A program made the position numbers and the translations under genes. Positions 9,521-19,280 of a stretch of 59,037 nt of DNA are shown piece by piece. Under the pieces are notes generated by a model that was given only the letters and a program-made list of their open reading frames with translations, did no database searches and was not told the DNA's origin. The stretch is from Oscillatoriales cyanobacterium. GTDB taxonomy: Bacteria; Cyanobacteriota; Cyanobacteriia; CACIAM-69d. The stretch lies in assembly GCA_004292515.1 (NCBI GenBank), contig RDXB01000069.1, forward strand, positions 1 to 59,037, written 5' to 3'. The stretch's first letter is position 1. Each line of letters starts with the position of its first letter.

Positions 9521-9553
9521 ACAGCTAGCTGGTAATCAGCTAGCTGTTTTGGT
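9521..9553 (+). terminator. intrinsic terminator after M23 peptidase gene
   Basis: A perfect 11-bp stem ACAGCTAGCTG / CAGCTAGCTGT with a GTAAT loop is followed directly by TTTTGGTTT. It is preceded by another small palindrome, ATGGGCGATCGCCCAT, containing a HIP1 core (9496-9511). Confidence 0.8.
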
Positions 9554-9715
9554 TTGAGCATTTGAAGACAGGAACAGGTGATCGTCCGGTGGGTAGTCCA
9601 CAGGGGCAAGCCAGGGTCAGACCTGCTATACCTAGCGATGTGGCAATGATTCCAGTACCCACCCAGTACCTGGGTCGATCGCTGCCGCCCCGTCGTTTCT
9701 CAGAACCGAAAACCC

Positions 9716-10144
9716 ATGCGACTACTCCATACCATGTTGCGCGTTGGCAACTTGCAACGATCGCTCGATTTCTATTGCAACGTGCTGGGCATGACCCTCT
9801 TGCGCCAAAAGGACTATCCCGATGGCAAGTTCACGCTAGCTTTTGTGGGCTACGGTGCAGAGTCCGACACCGCAGTGATTGAGCTGACCTACAACTGGGG
9901 CGTGGAGTCCTATGAGTTGGGAACTGCCTACGGTCACGTGGCGCTGGGCGTGGATGATATCTACAAAACCTGCCAAGACATTGCCGATCGCGGTGGCCGG
10001 GTGACACGCCCCCCCGGCCCGATGAAGCATGGCTCAACCGTGATTGCTTTTGTAGAAGATCCCGACGGCTACAAGGTGGAGTTGATTCAACTGAAGCTCT
10101 CGGACACTGCTGCCGCTCAACCCCTAGCGGCCGCCACGCCCTAG
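9716..10144 (+). CDS. gloA: lactoylglutathione lyase (glyoxalase I)
   Basis: Converts the hemithioacetal of methylglyoxal and glutathione to S-lactoylglutathione, the first step of the glyoxalase detoxification pathway. The protein (142 aa) is closely similar throughout to bacterial Ni-dependent Glo[11 protein letters not shown] at the start, [34 protein letters not shown] and [14 protein letters not shown]. The four expected metal ligands are present: His5, the Glu of VIELTYNWG, the His of AYGHVAL and the Glu of KVELIQ. There is a short Ala-rich C-terminal tail. It runs convergently with the HIT gene, the two stops being about 30 bp apart. It depends on glutathione from gshA, about 4 kb upstream. 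Confidence 0.95.
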   Translation: MRLLHTMLRVGNLQRSLDFYCNVLGMTLLRQKDYPDGKFTLAFVGYGAESDTAVIELTYNWGVESYELGTAYGHVALGVDDIYKTCQDIADRGGRVTRPPGPMKHGSTVIAFVEDPDGYKVELIQLKLSDTAAAQPLAAATP

Positions 10145-10172
10145 GTGCTCTAACGCGATCGGGCGATCGGCT

Positions 10173-11397
<1,225 letters not shown>

Positions 11398-12171
11398 ATG
11401 CTGGCAGAAAATTCCTTGCAGATAAGCACTGAATCGGGTCGATCGCGCGGCAAAATCCTAATTGTCGATGATGAGTCGGCACTACGCACCATCCTGACAA
11501 CACGCTTGTCGCTGGTGGGCTATGACGTGGTGTCGGCGGCTGATGGCGAAGAAGCCCTAGCGCAGTTCGATCGCGAAGATCCTGACCTGGTGGTTTTGGA
11601 TGTGATGATGCCCAAAATCGACGGTTACGGGGTTTGTCAGGCCCTGCGCCAAATTTCTGATGTGCCGATCATCATGTTGACGGCCTTGGGAGATGTGGGC
11701 GATCGGATTACGGGCTTGCAAATGGGGGCGGATGATTATTTAGCCAAGCCCTTTTCGCCCAAAGAACTCGAAGCCCGCATTGCTTGCGTGCTGCGGCGGA
11801 TGAAGGAAAAATCCATTCCTTCGCCGATCGGGAACGGCACGATTCAAATTGGCTCCTTGCGAGTAGACACACGCAAGCGCCAGGTCTATCGCCAAGATCG
11901 CCGTATTCGCCTAACCCATACGGAATTTAGCTTGCTGGAATTGCTGTTTAGCCGCAATGGGGAAGCAGTGCCGCGCGGTGAAATTCTGCAAACCCTGTGG
12001 GGCTATGCGCCTCGGATCCAAGCGGATATGCGTGTAGTGGATGTGCATGTGGCCCGGCTGCGATCGAAACTCGAAGACGATCCGCGAAATCCCGAAATTA
12101 TCCTGACGGTGCGCGGCACAGGCTACGCGGCTCCCCGGATGACGGAAACCGCTGAGGCGATCGGCGCTTAA
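11398..12171 (+). CDS. rpaB: OmpR-family response regulator, RpaB/Ycf27-like
   Basis: A two-component response regulator with a receiver domain (about 18-135) and a C-terminal winged-helix DNA-binding domain (about 150-248). ILIVDDE, the phosphoacceptor in LVVLDVMMPK, the Thr of IIMLTAL and the Lys of YLAKPFSPKELEARI are all present. The nearly continuous agreement with cyanobacterial RpaB (LDVMMPKIDGYGVCQALR, VPIIMLTALGDVGDRITGL, RGTGYAAP) supports assignment to RpaB/Ycf27. That is an essential regulator partnered with the kinase NblS/Hik33, which binds HLR1 sites in high-light and photosystem I genes. A recent paralogue of RpaB cannot be excluded. It is transcribed toward the isiB operon and separated from it by a strong two-way hairpin. 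No kinase gene is adjacent. Confidence 0.8.
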   Translation: MLAENSLQISTESGRSRGKILIVDDESALRTILTTRLSLVGYDVVSAADGEEALAQFDREDPDLVVLDVMMPKIDGYGVCQALRQISDVPIIMLTALGDVGDRITGLQMGADDYLAKPFSPKELEARIACVLRRMKEKSIPSPIGNGTIQIGSLRVDTRKRQVYRQDRRIRLTHTEFSLLELLFSRNGEAVPRGEILQTLWGYAPRIQADMRVVDVHVARLRSKLEDDPRNPEIILTVRGTGYAAPRMTETAEAIGA

Positions 12172-12189
12172 CCGGTCTCATCGGTTCTG

Positions 12190-12242
12190 CCGCTCCGTGG
12201 GAGCGGTCTGTTATTGTAGGGGCGATCATTTTGATCGCCCCT
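12190..12242. terminator. double hairpin between rpaB and isiB, bidirectional
   Basis: The first stem is CCGCTCC-GTG-GGAGCGG (12190-12206), followed by TCTGTTATT. The second is an 11-bp perfect stem AGGGGCGATCA-TTT-TGATCGCCCCT (12218-12242), followed by ATTGATTT. It sits between the convergent rpaB and isiB stops and can serve both strands. Confidence 0.7.
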
Positions 12243-12261
12243 ATTGATTTGGGTGACTCAA

Positions 12262-12774
12262 CTACAGCCCAAATTCGCGCTTCAGTTGAGCCACCCAAGC
12301 GGCGATCCGCTCATCGGTTAGTTCCGGCTGGTTATCTTCATCCAGCGCCAAGCCCACGAAGCGATCGCCCCGTTGGGCCTTGGATTCGCTGAAGTCATAG
12401 CCTTCGATCGGCCACATGCCCACAGTTTGGCCGCCCAGGCTAGCGATTTTTTCTTCGAGCAGCCCGATCGCGTCTTGGAAGTTGTCTGCGTAGCCCACCT
12501 GGTCGCCGGGGCCAAAATAGGCCACCTTTTTGCCTGCAAAGCTGATGTCGTCTAGCTCTCCGTAGAGACCATCCCAATCGCTTTGGAGTTCGCCAATGTT
12601 CCAGGTAGGGCAGCCCACAATCAGGTAGTTGTAGGGCGCAAAGTCCTCGACGCTGGCATCGGCCACATCGTGCAAATCCACCACGGCATCGCCGCCTAGG
12701 GCCGCTTGAATTTTTTCTGCCAAGGATTCCGTATTGCCCGTTTGCGTGCCGTAGAACAGTCCGATCGTTGCCAT
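12262..12774 (-). CDS. isiB: flavodoxin (iron-stress-induced)
   Basis: An FMN electron carrier that replaces ferredoxin in photosystem I electron transfer when iron is scarce. It is 170 aa, a long-chain flavodoxin. GLFYGTQTGNTESLA (about 5-19) is the phosphate-binding loop. CPTWNIGELQSDW (about 55-67) and FGPGDQVGYADNF (about 87-99) supply the flanking aromatic and binding loops, and the long-chain insertion follows. It is on the same strand as, and downstream of, the IsiA-PsaL fusion and isiA-like genes, the classic isiAB arrangement. However, 506 bp separate it from the fusion gene, so it may also have its own promoter. It is expected to be under Fur control. Confidence 0.95.
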   Translation of the reverse strand: MATIGLFYGTQTGNTESLAEKIQAALGGDAVVDLHDVADASVEDFAPYNYLIVGCPTWNIGELQSDWDGLYGELDDISFAGKKVAYFGPGDQVGYADNFQDAIGLLEEKIASLGGQTVGMWPIEGYDFSESKAQRGDRFVGLALDEDNQPELTDERIAAWVAQLKREFGL

Positions 12775-12835
12775 AGGTTCAATTCGTTGAAGGGTTGATA
12801 GGGTTTGAGGTGATTGGATGGATGCCAGCCCAGGA

Positions 12836-12890
12836 TCTTGGGGGGCAAGGGGTTGAAACCCCTTGTCTGATCCCTGTTCGATCGCTGCCT
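12836..12890. repeat. MITE-like element, central fragment
   Basis: GGGGGGCAAGGGGTTGAAACCCCTTG followed by TCTGATCCCTG matches the central palindrome and flank of the dispersed family. Terminal repeats are not recognisable, so this is a remnant or an independent hairpin of similar composition. Confidence 0.4.
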
Positions 12891-13088
12891 GAGTCGTGAT
12901 CAGGTTGCTGGATCAGTCCTGTAGAAATTGAGGTTGTTGAGGTCGGCCGGCCGAGTACCGATCTCGCTTCAGGGGCGATCGCTATGCACTGTTGGTTACT
13001 GGCGATTGACCCTCAAAAGCTCATCTAATGAAATTAACTCTCAATAAATAAGCAATAGCAGCATAGCAAGATTTGTCTAATTGAGAAA

Positions 13089-13104
13089 GAGTTTTAATAA
13101 ACTC
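13089..13104 (-). promoter_or_regulatory. palindrome between fusion gene and isiB
   Basis: GAGTTT-TAAT-AAACTC, a perfect 6-bp inverted repeat in AT-rich DNA. On the minus strand it lies downstream of the IsiA-PsaL gene and upstream of isiB, so it may be a weak terminator/attenuator or an operator for isiB. It does not closely match the Fur consensus. Confidence 0.35.
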
Positions 13105-13280
13105 AAAATGCCCACCAAACCAGAAAAAAGGGGATCGATCGCCACCCCCAGCGACGGAGCGGCCCCGAATCCCCCCAGGCCTCGCGATCGGCCCTCCACG
13201 ACCGATTTCGATTCCTGTAAATGACTGACTTATGGATCAAAAACTCAAAAAACGGCTTGAACGATGCTGGGGTTGATCGC

Positions 13281-14786
13281 CTAGAGCGCCAATAGGCCCG
13301 CCCCCTGGGTCAACAACAGGAAGGCAAAGATCGCGCCGCCGATGCCGCCCACCAAGAACATGGCGCTGAACTGGCTCCAGCCATCGGCCGATCGCAGGTT
13401 GTCGGGCAACACGGCTGCATTGGCTCCCACGGCCTTGGCCATGCCCCGGAATTCATCCAAGGAGCGATCGCCTCGGTTCGGGAAGGTCACGGCCCCGTAG
13501 AGCGACAGGCACAGGGACAAAATCAACAGCAGCCCCATGGTGGCAATCAGCCCCACCAGTTCCGCCGACTGGCTCGATCGCATCGGCCCCAGCTTGATGA
13601 ACGGCCCCACCAGGAAGTAGCCGTGGGCCATGCCAACTTCTAGACCCCGTGCCAGGGGCGATAGATTCGGGCGATAGATCGGCAGGTATTGCACCAGAGC
13701 CAGGGTCACATCGGAGGCGCTGACGGGCGTATCCAACGTGCCCGCTTCCGGCGAGCCGCCACCGGGCCGGATGAAGCTGTCACTGCCGAACTTGAAGCCC
13801 ACGGCCTCCGCCCGCACCCGCAGGGCGTGCCACAAGTGCCCCGCCAACAGCAAGATCGCAAACACAAAGTGGAAGGTGGCCAGCCAGCCCCGAGCGGTGA
13901 CGGTTCCGTCCTGGGTGACGATGCCCAAGGGCCCGTAGAACACCTCGGGATAGGCGAAGTCATTCACCGACACAAAGTAGGCCGCGAAGAAGCCCATATA
14001 AGCCAAGGCTCCCAGGCTGTAGGACAAGTAGGCTTCCCCCGTCCAATAGAACACCCGCTCCACCCAGAGCCAAGGACGGCTGAGGATGTGCCAGAGGCCG
14101 CCAGCGATGCAGAGGCCGCCAACCCACACATGGCCACCCACCAGATCTTCGAGGTTATCGATCGCAGCCATCCCTTGGCTGCCGTGGGCCCCAACCAGAT
14201 AGCCCCAAATTGTGCCGAATGCCAGGGTGGGTTGCTCAACCAAGCGCACGGAGCCGATCGCCGGGTCATAAAGACCGCCCCAAGCCATGGCCTTGGCCAC
14301 CAGCAGGAAGGCCCCAGATCCCAACAGCAGCAGGTGAATGCCAATGATCGTGGTCATTTTGTCCTTGTCGCGCCAGTCGTAGCCAAAGAAGCCACTGAAG
14401 TTGGCGCGATCGGTGGGCAACACCTCGGGGCCCAGCACGGCGTGATAGATGCCGCCGGCCCCCAACACCGCCGCACTGACCAGGTGCAACATGCCCACCA
14501 CCAAATAGGGATAGGTGTCGGCGATCGCCCCATCGGGCCCCAGGCCAAACCCGAGGCTGGCCAAGTGGGGCAACAGGATCAGCCCCTGAGTCCCCATCGG
14601 TTGCCCCGCATCGTAGCGAGACAACTCAAACAGGGTCATGGCCCCCGCCCAGAGCACAATCAGTCCCGCATGGGCCACATGGGCCCCCAGCAGCTTGCCC
14701 GACAGGTTCACAAACCGCCCATTACCGGCCCACCAGCCCAATTGCGGCATGGCGGGGGGCGCAGTCCGAGAGATCACAGCGCTCAT
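13281..14786 (-). CDS. chlorophyll-binding antenna protein (IsiA/Pcb family) fused to PsaL
   Basis: Residues 1 to about 340 form a six-helix CP43-like chlorophyll a antenna domain ([33 protein letters not shown], conserved His in each helix, lacking the large CP43 lumenal loop). From about residue 353 to 501 follows a complete PsaL domain ([52 protein letters not shown]), the photosystem I subunit that builds the trimer core. A proline/glycine-rich stretch ([11 protein letters not shown]) links them. Compared with ordinary PsaL there is an insertion of roughly 18 residues before SADGW. The gene starts inside the stop codon of the upstream isiA-like gene (ATGA overlap), so the two are probably translationally coupled. 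It is predicted to be thylakoid, anchoring antenna to photosystem I in iron stress. Such fusions are known from other cyanobacteria; the function here is inferred. Confidence 0.9.
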   Translation of the reverse strand: MSAVISRTAPPAMPQLGWWAGNGRFVNLSGKLLGAHVAHAGLIVLWAGAMTLFELSRYDAGQPMGTQGLILLPHLASLGFGLGPDGAIADTYPYLVVGMLHLVSAAVLGAGGIYHAVLGPEVLPTDRANFSGFFGYDWRDKDKMTTIIGIHLLLLGSGAFLLVAKAMAWGGLYDPAIGSVRLVEQPTLAFGTIWGYLVGAHGSQGMAAIDNLEDLVGGHVWVGGLCIAGGLWHILSRPWLWVERVFYWTGEAYLSYSLGALAYMGFFAAYFVSVNDFAYPEVFYGPLGIVTQDGTVTARGWLATFHFVFAILLLAGHLWHALRVRAEAVGFKFGSDSFIRPGGGSPEAGTLDTPVSASDVTLALVQYLPIYRPNLSPLARGLEVGMAHGYFLVGPFIKLGPMRSSQSAELVGLIATMGLLLILSLCLSLYGAVTFPNRGDRSLDEFRGMAKAVGANAAVLPDNLRSADGWSQFSAMFLVGGIGGAIFAFLLLTQGAGLLAL

Positions 14787-15856
14787 GCAGCAGCCTCCTG
14801 GGTGGATGGTTGGGTGGACGAATCAGCGGTGTTAGCGGTGGTCGGGGTGGTTTGCCCAAAGCCAAACCGCACGCCGGCCGCTTGCAGGGCGTGGAAAATG
14901 TGCCCTTGCAGGAAAAAGAACCCGAGCCAGAAATGGGCATTGGCCAACCAAACGCGGGAGGTCAAGGCTCCATCGGGGCTGAAGAAATAGGGCACGCGAT
15001 CGAACCCGATTTGCAACGTGGGGCCAAAGAACGCCTCGGGGAAGGCGACGGCATTCACGGACACAAACAGGGTGGCCACAAAGGCCATCAGGGCCAGCGC
15101 CCCCAGGCTGTAGGACAAATAGGCCTCGCCCGACCAAATAAACAGGCGCTTCACGGCCGCGGACGGTTCCGAAACGATGTGCCAGAAACCGCCCCCGATC
15201 AGGATTGCGCCCAACCAAGCGTGGGCCCCGACGATCGTGGGTAGGTCATGGACGCTGGCCAGCCAGTAGCGACCGCCGGCCCCGAAGAAATAGCCGAAGA
15301 TTTGCCCCAAATCCCAGTTCAGGTCGCTGACCAACTGGACACGGCCCACGGCCGGATCGTAAAGACCGCCAAAGGTGGTGGCCTTCAGCACCAGCAGCCA
15401 AGCGCCCAACCCGAGCAACACCAGGTGAATGCCCAGAATTTGGGTCATTTTGTTGGCATCATCCCAGCGGTAATTGAAAAAGCCGGTGCGATCGAGCCGT
15501 TCGGGCCCCTTAAGGGCATGGAACAAACCGCCCACACCCAAAAAGGCTGAACTGATCAAATGAATCGCCCCGATCGCAAACCAATCATCGGTTTGGGCGA
15601 TCGCTCCGTTGTTGCCCAGGCCCCAACCCAACCGGGCCAGGTTCGGCAACAGAATCAAGCCTTGTTCGTATAGCGGCCGACTCAGATCACAGCGGGAGAC
15701 CTCAAACAGGGTCATCGCTCCCGCCCACAGCACGATCAGTCCCGCATGGGCCACATGGGCCCCCAACAATCGTCCCGACAGTTCCGTCAGGCGGGCATTC
15801 CCCGCCCACCAAGGAATCGCGATCGCCGTCTGTGGCGGCATGGTGGTGACAGTCAT
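14783..15856 (-). CDS. isiA: iron-stress chlorophyll-binding protein, IsiA/Pcb (CP43-like) family
   Basis: A six-transmembrane chlorophyll a antenna protein of 357 aa, close to the 340-350 aa typical of Isi[67 protein letters not shown] and [16 protein letters not shown] are the usual helices with conserved His ligands. The large E-loop of genuine CP43 is absent. A hydrophilic Thr/Ser/Gln-rich tail of about 25 residues is unusual. It is first gene of a probable operon with the IsiA-PsaL fusion (4-bp overlap) and isiB. A Fur-like site lies about 135 bp upstream. The exact subfamily (true IsiA versus another Pcb/CBP type) needs a tree; its similarity to the antenna half of the neighbouring fusion suggests tandem duplication. 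Confidence 0.85.
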   Translation of the reverse strand: MTVTTMPPQTAIAIPWWAGNARLTELSGRLLGAHVAHAGLIVLWAGAMTLFEVSRCDLSRPLYEQGLILLPNLARLGWGLGNNGAIAQTDDWFAIGAIHLISSAFLGVGGLFHALKGPERLDRTGFFNYRWDDANKMTQILGIHLVLLGLGAWLLVLKATTFGGLYDPAVGRVQLVSDLNWDLGQIFGYFFGAGGRYWLASVHDLPTIVGAHAWLGAILIGGGFWHIVSEPSAAVKRLFIWSGEAYLSYSLGALALMAFVATLFVSVNAVAFPEAFFGPTLQIGFDRVPYFFSPDGALTSRVWLANAHFWLGFFFLQGHIFHALQAAGVRFGFGQTTPTTANTADSSTQPSTQEAAA

Positions 15857-15990
15857 AGGAAGTTCCCAACAACAGCTTGCAGCGTTTGCAGTTTTTGCAG
15901 GTATGCGCCATTCAGGTCAGGGCTAGCGTTTGACTCGCCCTTTATTGAAAGTTTATAGCAATAGAGCCTGAGGCAAGTTTTGGAAAATGT

Positions 15991-16007
15991 CAAGAATAAT
16001 TTTCAAC
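15991..16007 (-). promoter_or_regulatory. candidate Fur site upstream of isiA
   Basis: On the minus strand GTTGAAAATTATTCTTG, an AT-rich imperfect inverted repeat resembling Fur-family boxes (GATAATGATAATCATTATC). It lies between isiA and the divergent gor gene. A TTGACA hexamer overlaps its end. The assignment is based on similarity and context only. Confidence 0.4.
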
Positions 16008-16106
16008 AACTGGCATCAACAAACCGCCATAGCGCCAAAATTCCCCTGCTACGATCGAGAGGCGGTGGCGGTTTGATCGCCCCGGTTCGGTCAAGAGGTG
16101 GAATCG

Positions 16107-17480
16107 ATGACGTTTGACTACGACCTGTTCGTGATCGGTGCTGGCTCCGGCGGCTTGGCGGCCTCGAAACGCGCGGCCAGCTATGGGGCCAAAGTGGCGA
16201 TCGCCGAGAGCGATCTGGTGGGCGGCACCTGCGTGATTCGCGGCTGCGTCCCTAAAAAGTTGATGGTCTATGCCTCGCAGTTTGCCCACTGGTATGACGA
16301 CGCGACGGGCTATGGCTGGGAAGGGGTCGCACCCGGCCATGATTGGTCGAAGCTGATCGATCGGGTGCAGGCGGAAGTGATGCGCCTGAATGGGTTGCAC
16401 ATCAGCTTCTTAGAAAAAGCCGGGGTCGAGCTGATTTCTGGGTTGGGGCGGTTTGTGGATGCCCACACGGTGGAAATCGTCAGCCCCGAAGGCAATCGGC
16501 AAGTGACGGCTCGCTACATCTTGATTGCGGTGGGTGCGGAAGCCGTGCGCCCCGATATTCCGGGCATTGAGCATTCGATTACATCGCGGGAAATGTTTTT
16601 GCTGCCGGAGCGGCCCGAGCGGTTTGTGGTGCTGGGCGGCGGCTACATTGGCGTGGAGTTTGCTGGCATTTTGAAGGGCTTGGGATCGCAGGTAACGCAG
16701 GTGCTGCGGGGCGATCGCATTTTGCGGGGCTTCGACAGCGACATTCGCGACCAGGTGCAACAGGCCATGGGCGATCGCGGGATCACGATCCACACCCACG
16801 CGGATATGGGTTCAATGGCGATTGAAAAAACCGATCGAGGGTTGCTGATCCGGTTCAAAACCACCGACGGCGCGGCCCATGAGCTACTGGCCGATGCGAT
16901 TTTGAGTGCCACGGGCCGCAAACCGAAGCCGCAAATTGAGCCGCTGAATTTGGACAAGGCGGGCGTTGAGGTGATGAACGGGGCGATCGCCGTCGGTATC
17001 GACCATTGCACCAACCAACCGCACATCTACGCGGTGGGCGATTGCACCGATCGCGTCAACCTGACCCCGGTGGCGATCGCTGAGGGCCGGGCCTTTGCCG
17101 ACACGGTGTTTGGCCACCAGCCCCGCACGATCAGCCATCGCAACATTCCCTCGGCGGTGTTTTCCCAGCCGGAAGCGGCCACGGTGGGCATGACCGAAGA
17201 GGAGGCCCGCGCGGCCTATGGCGATCGGGTGAAGGTCTACCGAGCTCGGTTCCGCCCGATGATCTATAGCCTCACCGATTGCACCGAAAAAGTGCTGGTG
17301 AAACTGGTAGTTGAAGGCGAAAACGAGCGCGTTTTAGGTGTGCATATGGTGGGCAAAGACTCGGCAGAAATTATTCAAGGGATGGCAATTCCTGTAGTGA
17401 TGGGAGCAACCAAAGCCGACTTTGATCGCACCATTGCAATTCACCCTTCGACTGCCGAAGAGTTTGTCACCCTGCGATAA
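16107..17480 (+). CDS. gor: glutathione reductase (NADPH)
   Basis: A flavoprotein disulfide reductase that regenerates GSH from GSSG with NADPH. From ATG 16107 it is 457 aa, with the FAD-binding GAGSGG at 11-16. The redox-active disulfide sits in GGTCVIRGCVPKK (C42 and C47), the glutathione reductase signature. The NADPH-binding GGGYIGVEFAG (about 176-186) is followed by arginines in LRGDRILRGFD that favour NADPH. The second FAD motif is AVGDCTDRVNLTPVA, and the C-terminal HPSTAEEF carries the catalytic His/Glu pair. A GTG nine bases upstream is in frame, but AGAGGTGG just before ATG 16107 is a good ribosome site. It is divergent from the iron-stress operon, sharing a 250-bp control region with isiA. 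Confidence 0.93.
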   Translation: MTFDYDLFVIGAGSGGLAASKRAASYGAKVAIAESDLVGGTCVIRGCVPKKLMVYASQFAHWYDDATGYGWEGVAPGHDWSKLIDRVQAEVMRLNGLHISFLEKAGVELISGLGRFVDAHTVEIVSPEGNRQVTARYILIAVGAEAVRPDIPGIEHSITSREMFLLPERPERFVVLGGGYIGVEFAGILKGLGSQVTQVLRGDRILRGFDSDIRDQVQQAMGDRGITIHTHADMGSMAIEKTDRGLLIRFKTTDGAAHELLADAILSATGRKPKPQIEPLNLDKAGVEVMNGAIAVGIDHCTNQPHIYAVGDCTDRVNLTPVAIAEGRAFADTVFGHQPRTISHRNIPSAVFSQPEAATVGMTEEEARAAYGDRVKVYRARFRPMIYSLTDCTEKVLVKLVVEGENERVLGVHMVGKDSAEIIQGMAIPVVMGATKADFDRTIAIHPSTAEEFVTLR

Positions 17481-17586
17481 TTTGTCATAATGGGGGCTGG
17501 TTTGATCCAGGTCTAGTTGAGCCGATCGCACTCCTGGCTGCGATCGTTTGGCGACCATTTTTCACACACCCAACAGGTTAGTAACC

Positions 17587-18243
17587 ATGACGCTGACTCA
17601 AGACCGTGCCCAAGCAGTGGATGCACGCGATTTGTTCCGAGCTGCCTATGAAAATCGCTACACTTGGGATGCGAATTTTCCGGGCTACAGTGCCGATGTG
17701 GAATTGCGCCAAGGGGATGAAGTCTATCAAGGATCGGTGGCGATCGCGGCTGATTTCACCGTGACGGTCACTGGCATTGAGCATCCAGAAGTGCTGAAAA
17801 CCCTGGAACATCAATTGCGTGATATTGTCACCCACCGTCAGCGCAGCAGCTTTGACAAAGCCCACGGCCAGAATGAATTTAGCCTGGGCGAAACCGATGA
17901 AACGGGGGCGGTCGAAATTCTGGTTTCGGGTAAATCCATGGGGTCGAGCTACAAGGTTCGTAACCAGGAAATCTGTCATGTGGAGCGGCCAGTGGGCCCG
18001 ATGAAATTCATCATCGACACCCAAGAAACCATGGATACGGGTGAGGGCTATTTGCCGATCGTCACCGATGCCAATTTCTATAAATTGCCGGGGAACGAAC
18101 TGTTTAAACAGGTGCGTTATGAGGATCGCCATGAGCGCGTGGGCGACTATGTGCTGATGGCAGCCCAAACAATTCGGGTCAAAGAAGGCGATCGCGAAAT
18201 CGCCACGAGCATGACCTTTTCTAACCTGAAATTGCAAGGTTAA
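17587..18243 (+). CDS. DUF3386 family protein
   Basis: A conserved cyanobacterial/plastid-lineage protein of unknown function, 218 aa. The N-terminus ARDLFRAAYENRYTWDANFPGYSADVEL and later GSVAIAADFTVTVTGI and GDYVLMAAQTIRV are typical of the DUF3386 family. No signal peptide, membrane segment or catalytic motif is apparent; it appears soluble. ATG 17587 is chosen over an upstream in-frame codon because family proteins begin shortly before the ARDLF block. It follows gor by about 100 bp on the same strand and precedes a pair of GTAGGGGC-type palindromes that may end its transcript. Confidence 0.8.
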   Translation: MTLTQDRAQAVDARDLFRAAYENRYTWDANFPGYSADVELRQGDEVYQGSVAIAADFTVTVTGIEHPEVLKTLEHQLRDIVTHRQRSSFDKAHGQNEFSLGETDETGAVEILVSGKSMGSSYKVRNQEICHVERPVGPMKFIIDTQETMDTGEGYLPIVTDANFYKLPGNELFKQVRYEDRHERVGDYVLMAAQTIRVKEGDREIATSMTFSNLKLQG

Positions 18244-18253
18244 AAGGGCAATT

Positions 18254-18345
18254 CCGGTAGGGGGCGGGTTTGAAACCAGCCCCTACGGTCAAATTCATTT
18301 TTATGATCAAGGGGATGAGGGTAGGTTTGAAATTCGCCCCTACGA
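18254..18345. repeat. GTAGGGGC-type palindromic repeats, two units
   Basis: Two successive imperfect palindromes, GTAGGGGGCGGGTTTGAAAC to CAGCCCCTAC (18258-18287) and GGGTAGGTTTGAAATTCGCCCCTACG (18319-18344). The same motif recurs at 44529-44563 and in altered form at 42235-42262. Such intergenic palindromes are widespread in cyanobacteria and can form strong RNA hairpins, here possibly ending the DUF3386 transcript. Confidence 0.6.
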
Positions 18346-18408
18346 TTTCGGTGAGATTTCGGTAAGATAGGGTGTTTTTCACGGGGCGCTGCCGAGGAGT
18401 GATCGATC

Positions 18409-18888
18409 GTGTCTGTTGCTGAATCTGCACCTGCCAATTGGCTGATCAAATCCGAACCCACGACCTACTCGATCGCCCATTTAGCGCGTGATGGTCAGAC
18501 CCTTTGGGATGGCGTACGCAACTACCAAGCTCGCAATTTTTTGCAGGCGATGCGGCCGGGCGATCGCGCCTTCTTTTATCACTCCAACACCCAACCGCCG
18601 GGGATTGCGGGGTTGGCCCAAGTGGTGACCAGCAACGTGGTTGATCCGACCCAGTTCGACCCCCAAAGCAAATATTTTGACCCCAAGGCCAGCCCCGATC
18701 GCCCCCGTTGGTACACGGTGGAAGTGGCCCATGCAGCCACGTTTGATCAGCTAATCACGCTGGAGCAGTTGCGATCGGCCTTTAGCGAAGACGAATTGCT
18801 GATTTTGCGGCGGGGCAATCGCTTGTCGGTCACGCCGATCGCCCCGGAGGTGGTCGATCGGCTACTCGCCTTGGCCCAGGACTCGTGA
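18409..18888 (+). CDS. EVE domain protein
   Basis: A small soluble protein of 159 aa consisting of one EVE domain (PUA-like fold, related to YTH and thymocyte nuclear protein 1). These domains are thought to read modified bases in RNA or DNA. NWLIKSEPTTYSIAHL, the WDGVRNYQARNFLQAMRPGD segment, FFYHSN and GIAGLAQVV, then PRWYTVEV, follow the family order. The start is GTG at 18409, the only start codon placing the conserved NWLIKSEP near the N-terminus; an AGGAG-like site (GCCGAGGAGTG) precedes it. The substrate is unknown. It is upstream of the small protein-ppk operon but separated from it by about 150 bp. Confidence 0.85.
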   Translation: MSVAESAPANWLIKSEPTTYSIAHLARDGQTLWDGVRNYQARNFLQAMRPGDRAFFYHSNTQPPGIAGLAQVVTSNVVDPTQFDPQSKYFDPKASPDRPRWYTVEVAHAATFDQLITLEQLRSAFSEDELLILRRGNRLSVTPIAPEVVDRLLALAQDS

Positions 18889-19043
18889 CCAAGCATCGCT
18901 GAATCCAGATGAATCCAGATGAATCCAGAGCTAATCCCGGCTATCCAGTCCCCCCAGTTAACCTGTTAATCGAATCTTAAATTCGCGTTAAGCTGACATT
19001 AGCGCCATCTTTGTTACGGTCAGAGGCGTGCATTTTTATTCCT

Positions 19044-19280
19044 ATGATTAGCCAATCGATCGCCCGCTACATCGAATCCACCAACGGTATCCATAAGCCC
19101 TGGCTGTTGGTGCAACTGCGCCTAGCCAAGCTCGAAGAACAGCGCGAACAGTTGTCGCCGGCGGAATATTCCCAAGCCCTGGCCGATATCCACCACGACC
19201 TGATGAACCTGGGTGAATGGTGGCGGGGTCGTGAAGATGAAATGTTTCGTCCCAATGGGTCGGGTGGGGATGTGGCATGA
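19044..19280 (+). CDS. conserved small cyanobacterial protein, coupled to ppk
   Basis: 78 aa from ATG 19044 (an in-frame TTG at 19011 is less likely). It is soluble, charged and mostly helical: a central block rich in Leu, Glu, Gln and Ala (LVQLRLAKLEEQREQLSPAE) could form a short coiled coil, followed by a WW pair (LGEWWRGREDEMF). I do not recognise a named family. Its stop codon overlaps the start of ppk (ATGA), which argues that it is a real gene translated with polyphosphate kinase. Confidence 0.7.
   Translation: MISQSIARYIESTNGIHKPWLLVQLRLAKLEEQREQLSPAEYSQALADIHHDLMNLGEWWRGREDEMFRPNGSGGDVA

Larger units (their letters stand above)
12775..13280. other. spacer between the IsiA-PsaL fusion gene and isiB
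   Basis: 506 bp without a gene. It contains half of a MITE-like element around 12836-12890, a GC-rich piece with HIP1 cores, and an AT-rich piece (13020-13110) with a 16-bp palindrome at 13089. A second, isiB-proximal promoter in the AT-rich part would be reasonable but is not proven. Confidence 0.5.

Noticed and set aside
13689-14990. A 433-codon open frame on the plus strand
   Set aside because: It lies antisense to the IsiA-PsaL fusion and isiA-like genes, has no family resemblance and a composition typical of the shadow of a GC-rich gene.
17578-18237. A 219-codon minus-strand frame opposite DUF3386
   Set aside because: Exact shadow of a well-supported gene on the other strand.
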